A DNA stretch of 34,960 nt from Candidatus Latescibacterota bacterium (GTDB lineage Bacteria; Latescibacterota; UBA2968; UBA8231), in NCBI GenBank assembly GCA_007571365.1, contig RKRN01000065.1:1-34960 (forward strand), given 5' to 3'. Under the pieces are notes generated by a model, which was not told the origin of the DNA, made no database searches, and saw only the letters and a program-made list of their open reading frames with translations. Within the stretch, counting starts at the first letter, position 1; every line of letters starts with the position of its first letter. Both the position numbers and the translations under genes were made by a program. This document shows, piece by piece, positions 31,786 to 34,960 of the stretch.

Positions 31786-34446
31786 ATGCACACTAGAATA
31801 AGCCTCGTTTTGCTACTCGTCGCAGCCGGAGCGGCCCCAGAGGCAGTCGGCCAAGTCGATTACAGTTCTCGCTTAGGGCTGCAGCAAGGCGACGAGACCT
31901 CCTTTGCGCCCCAAGGGCCGGACGTCATGCTCGGCGTCCTCGACCCGGCAGTGCGCCGCTGGTACGTGCCGCAGGAACTCTACAAAGAATACCACTGGCG
32001 CCAGTGGCAGTACACCAACTACGCCCGCAACCCCTATCAACGCTATGTCGATATCAGCCTCGAAGGCGACTACTTTTACGACCTGTACGGCAATTTTCTC
32101 ACCCGGGGCTGGCTGATCTTCAACAACTCTCAGAGCAAACCCCAGCAGTTCGGCAACTCGCTGCTCAAATCCAGTCGCTTCCAACAGTGGTTTTCCGATG
32201 TGGTCATCGCCTCCGACGCCAAGGGCCAATACTTCTACACCTTGACGACGAGCGCGCAGATGCGCTCGGTGATCTCGCCGATGGTCTTTTCCAAGCCGCG
32301 CATGGACGGTGTGCAGTTCGACCTCGCCACCGACCGCTACGAAGGGACGCTCATCTATTCGCGCTTGAGCAATCCAGGCGGCTCGACGACCGAAGACCAA
32401 GAAGTACTCCGCACCAACAATACCACGCTCTTTGGCGGGCGCTTGGCCTACCAGCTCAGCGACGCCTTGCAATTGGGCCTGCATGCGATCAACGCCCACC
32501 AGTCGAACACGCTTTCGGACCGCTTGGTCGGCAACCCGTTTTCCGGTGCCTTGACCGTGGCCCAAAACAAGACCGTGGCCCTGATTCAGATCGTCCTGCG
32601 CGACGATTCGCCGGGCGACGGAACGGGCGGGGCGGCCTTCTTCCAAGCCGGCTCGGACGTCCTGATCACCTACGAGGACGGCACTGTCGATGCCGGCAAA
32701 GACATCCAGTTTGAGCCGGTCATCGAAGGCGGCTTTGTCCAGCAGGGCTACATCGCCGCCAATGGCCCGGAGGAGATACGCCTGAGCTACGACTTCGACA
32801 GCCCGGCGTTTGTCGATCGGGCCTCGTTTCCCAAAGAGGACATCGTCAAGGTCGAGTTCCGGCTCGTGCTGGGCAACGACTATCAGGTCTGGATGACATC
32901 CGACCGCCAAGTCAACCGCGACGGGGAGGCCGTGCTGCTGCTGGTGGCCCAAGCCGACGGCAACGTGCAAGACATCACCAATTTGCAGACCGTCCGCTTC
33001 GAGTACGGCCTGCCGACGGCGACCCACATCTTCGGCGGCAACATCGAACTGCGCGACTTTCAGGGCTTTGACCTGTACGCCGAATACGACCTGAGCATAA
33101 GCTATCGCAAGTACCCCAACGTCCTGCGCGACGAACACCACACCACATCCGGCATCGGCGGTCGCCGTCGGGCACCGGCTTGGATGGTGAATGCGTCCAA
33201 AAAGGCCGCGCCCTTCTTCGTGTTTGGCGAGGCGTACAGCATGGATCCGCTCTACAACACGCGGACCTTCGTCACCACGGGCACGGGCGAAATCGAATAC
33301 GACAGCGAGCGCGAGGGCATCGTCGAGCTGGTCGAAGACAACGACGACCAAGACCGCTTTCCCGACACCGTGCGCTTCGACTGGCTCCAAGGCGATTCCC
33401 AAGTCTTTCCGGGCTGGGATCAAAACAACGACTTCGTGCCCGACATCAACCAAAACGACAACTTCGTGCGCTCCAATGCGGTGCCCGACTACGAAGAGCC
33501 TTTCCTCCGCTTCCATTCCGACCGCCCGGAATTCCTCTTTGGCATGGACATGAACAACAATTTCTGGATTGACCAATACGAAAACGACGAAGAGCCAGAC
33601 TACCCCTACCGCCGCGACCATCGCGGCTACAATGTGTACGGCGGTGCCGACCTAACGCCGCGGCTCAAGGCGATGGTCGGTGCGCTGCGCGAGGAACTCA
33701 TCTCGTCGAACCAGCAAAACAAAAGCACCTACGCCCTTGTGACCTACGACAACGACTCTCCGCGCTGGGGGCGCTTGCGCTTCTTTGAAATGAGCAAATT
33801 AGTGGAGGACGACATCCCCAATCCGCTCTTGCAGTGGGCACCGGACAACACGTTGCGCGGCGGCGAGTTGACCAAGGTCGAAGATCCCCTGTTGGCCCGC
33901 GACACTTGGATCAACCAGCTCTTTGTGGGGCACAACTTGCAGTCGGCCTCCTATCGCCTACAGACCAAACTCAACTACGTGCGCTTCCGCCAACTAATGA
34001 ACGACGCCCGCCGACAGGCCCTAGAACTAGACGAACAGGACTTCTTCTTTGGCGTAATCAACAAGGCCAGCTACCGCTATACCTTGGGCCAGATCAGTTT
34101 GGAGCCGCGCTGGAAGAGCGAGTTTCGCAAGCAGTCGCGCAGCCTCTTCGCTTTAGAGCATTCCACCAGCCTCTACGAGCTTTTTTCGGCCGTGGTCGAA
34201 ACCCGCGTCCTGCGAGCCACGCGGATTCAAGCGGGTATCGAGTACCTGATTTTTAACGATTTCGACATCGATGCCAACGACTTCAACTCCATTACCGGCG
34301 CGTTTCAGTTTATCAACCAGTCGCAGTATTTGGGGTACAGCCTCCACGCTCTCGCCGGGCTGCGCATCGAGCGCCAAGGCTTCAAAGAGCGAGAAGCGCG
34401 GTACACGAGTCAGACTTTTATAACGATCTACGCAGGATTGGAATAG
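31786..34446 (+). CDS. Outer-membrane beta-barrel-like protein with Ca-binding-like repeats
   Basis: 886 aa, 18 bases after the previous gene, with AAAGAGAG before the ATG. The signal peptide (ISLVLLLVAAGAAPEAVGQ) is followed by strand-rich sequence with many aromatic-terminated strands to the end, as in large porin-like barrels. Residues about 517-605 carry three D/N-rich segments (VEDNDDQDRFPD, DQNNDFVPDINQNDNF, DMNNNFWIDQYENDEEPD) like thrombospondin type 3 or dockerin calcium loops. I do not recognise a named family. As it follows the FlgD-like protein and a chaperone, it may be its outer-membrane partner or translocation channel. The last residue is Glu, not an aromatic. Confidence 0.8.
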   Translation: MHTRISLVLLLVAAGAAPEAVGQVDYSSRLGLQQGDETSFAPQGPDVMLGVLDPAVRRWYVPQELYKEYHWRQWQYTNYARNPYQRYVDISLEGDYFYDLYGNFLTRGWLIFNNSQSKPQQFGNSLLKSSRFQQWFSDVVIASDAKGQYFYTLTTSAQMRSVISPMVFSKPRMDGVQFDLATDRYEGTLIYSRLSNPGGSTTEDQEVLRTNNTTLFGGRLAYQLSDALQLGLHAINAHQSNTLSDRLVGNPFSGALTVAQNKTVALIQIVLRDDSPGDGTGGAAFFQAGSDVLITYEDGTVDAGKDIQFEPVIEGGFVQQGYIAANGPEEIRLSYDFDSPAFVDRASFPKEDIVKVEFRLVLGNDYQVWMTSDRQVNRDGEAVLLLVAQADGNVQDITNLQTVRFEYGLPTATHIFGGNIELRDFQGFDLYAEYDLSISYRKYPNVLRDEHHTTSGIGGRRRAPAWMVNASKKAAPFFVFGEAYSMDPLYNTRTFVTTGTGEIEYDSEREGIVELVEDNDDQDRFPDTVRFDWLQGDSQVFPGWDQNNDFVPDINQNDNFVRSNAVPDYEEPFLRFHSDRPEFLFGMDMNNNFWIDQYENDEEPDYPYRRDHRGYNVYGGADLTPRLKAMVGALREELISSNQQNKSTYALVTYDNDSPRWGRLRFFEMSKLVEDDIPNPLLQWAPDNTLRGGELTKVEDPLLARDTWINQLFVGHNLQSASYRLQTKLNYVRFRQLMNDARRQALELDEQDFFFGVINKASYRYTLGQISLEPRWKSEFRKQSRSLFALEHSTSLYELFSAVVETRVLRATRIQAGIEYLIFNDFDIDANDFNSITGAFQFINQSQYLGYSLHALAGLRIERQGFKEREARYTSQTFITIYAGLE

Positions 34447-34449
34447 CGC

Positions 34450-34960
34450 GTGATTTGGCGCAACGACAACTTCGGCGTGGCCGTCATCGGCATCGCGTTG
34501 GTGGCCCTTTGGCCGCGCCTGACCTATCTGGACGAGGTTGAGCTGGCGGTCCCAACCGCGGCGAGCATGCCCTACGTCGAGGCTGCTAGAGGAGAAGGGA
34601 AGGCCGCGGTTGCTAGCCCCTTGTACCCGTTCTTTTTGCGCGGCTTCGTCGCCATCGGCTTGGCTCCGCGCTACGTTCAAGCCCTGCTGGGCGTGGCCAG
34701 TTGCGCGCTATTGGCCCTAATCGGCCGGGCAGTTTGGGGTCCCGGGACCGGACTCACCGCCGCTTTTTGCGCGGCCTTGTACGGGCCAGCCATCTATTTC
34801 ACCGGCTCCTTGCTGCCTCCGGTCCTCGCGGTGTTTTTGGTGCTCTTGCTCTTGGCGGCACTGCTGTGGGCTGACCGGCAGAGCGATGGGAAGGCGTTTT
34901 TAGGCGTCGGGATTTTGCTGGCCCTTTGCTTGCTAGCCGCGCCGCAAGTGGTGCTCTTGG
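34450..34960 (+). CDS. GT39-like (ArnT/PMT-type) membrane glycosyltransferase, partial
   Basis: Open from GTG 34450 to the window edge (170 codons), three bases after the barrel stop. The N-terminal half is a membrane protein: VAVIGIALVALWPRL, then an extracytoplasmic loop beginning TYLDEVELAVPTAAS with an acidic DE pair where ArnT/PMT enzymes have their catalytic acid, then ASPLYPFFLRGFVAIG and further helices (ALLGVASCALLALIGRAVW, LLPPVLAVFLVLLLLAALLW). Enzymes of this type move a sugar from a polyprenyl-phosphate carrier to lipid A or protein. Its place in the operon suggests glycosylation of the surface proteins, which is inference. Confidence 0.7.
   Translation, partial: MIWRNDNFGVAVIGIALVALWPRLTYLDEVELAVPTAASMPYVEAARGEGKAAVASPLYPFFLRGFVAIGLAPRYVQALLGVASCALLALIGRAVWGPGTGLTAAFCAALYGPAIYFTGSLLPPVLAVFLVLLLLAALLWADRQSDGKAFLGVGILLALCLLAAPQVVLL

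Noticed and set aside
31873-33621. 582-codon open frame on the minus strand
   Set aside because: It lies wholly inside the barrel-protein gene, has low-complexity V/A/G/R-rich sequence, no ribosome binding site and no family features. It is a GC-rich antisense shadow.

Overview
The window is high-GC, gene-dense bacterial DNA with no rRNA or tRNA gene, CRISPR array or intact insertion sequence that I can see. The gene families suggest an uncultured Gram-negative lineage of the FCB/Latescibacterota (or Poribacteria-like) kind: a TonB-dependent receptor, an LptE-like lipoprotein, SurA-like periplasmic folding, an outer-membrane beta-barrel, tandem phytanoyl-CoA dioxygenase-like proteins, an enolase-superfamily sugar-acid enzyme, a Gfo/Idh/MocA oxidoreductase and a DUF6785-type membrane protein. 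The taxonomic placement is inference from gene content.

Layout. (1) 1-2.2 kb: a four-gene operon (DUF2089-like, small membrane protein, SHOCT-like/DUF4097, SHOCT-like) in which three products share the same short helical motif. It ends in two copies of a palindromic repeat, one with MITE-like inverted ends. (2) 2.5-9 kb: a large secreted metzincin-type protease, an NYN nuclease/cold-shock fusion, a Gfo/Idh/MocA oxidoreductase and an orphan radical SAM protein. (3) 8.3-11.5 kb, minus strand: a thiamine-salvage operon made of a TPP riboswitch, an intrinsic terminator, a TonB receptor and thiamine diphosphokinase. (4) 11.6-14.2 kb: two LacI-type paralogues, one lacking its DNA-binding domain, then a degenerate scar that repeats the terminator and signal-peptide sequence of the thiamine operon. 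(5) 14.2-20.5 kb: a mandelate-racemase-like enzyme, SurE, a truncated efflux-adaptor remnant overlapping a PH-like membrane protein, two tandem PhyH-like oxygenases, an LptE-like lipoprotein and an aldo/keto reductase. (6) 20.5-27 kb: three toxin-antitoxin-like pairs (DUF4258/YgiT zinc finger, RHH/MazF, MNT/HEPN) around an alkaline-phosphatase-superfamily protein and a DUF6785-type membrane protein. The MNT/HEPN pair sits between imperfect 39-41 bp direct repeats. (7) 27-35 kb: a surface-export operon of a parvulin-type lipoprotein, a 1023-aa secreted protein with a FlgD-like C-terminus, an 886-aa outer-membrane protein with Ca-binding-like repeats, and a GT39-like membrane glycosyltransferase cut by the window edge.

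How they work together. The thiamine operon is a feedback circuit: TPP binds the leader and stops transcription of the uptake receptor and of the kinase that traps imported thiamine. The last operon looks like a dedicated surface system, with chaperone, exported protein, barrel and glycosylation enzyme in order. The parts that look most novel are the small repeat modules inserted into loops of the 1023-aa protein, the shared-motif operon at the left edge, and the HxG-type motif of the paired PhyH-like proteins.
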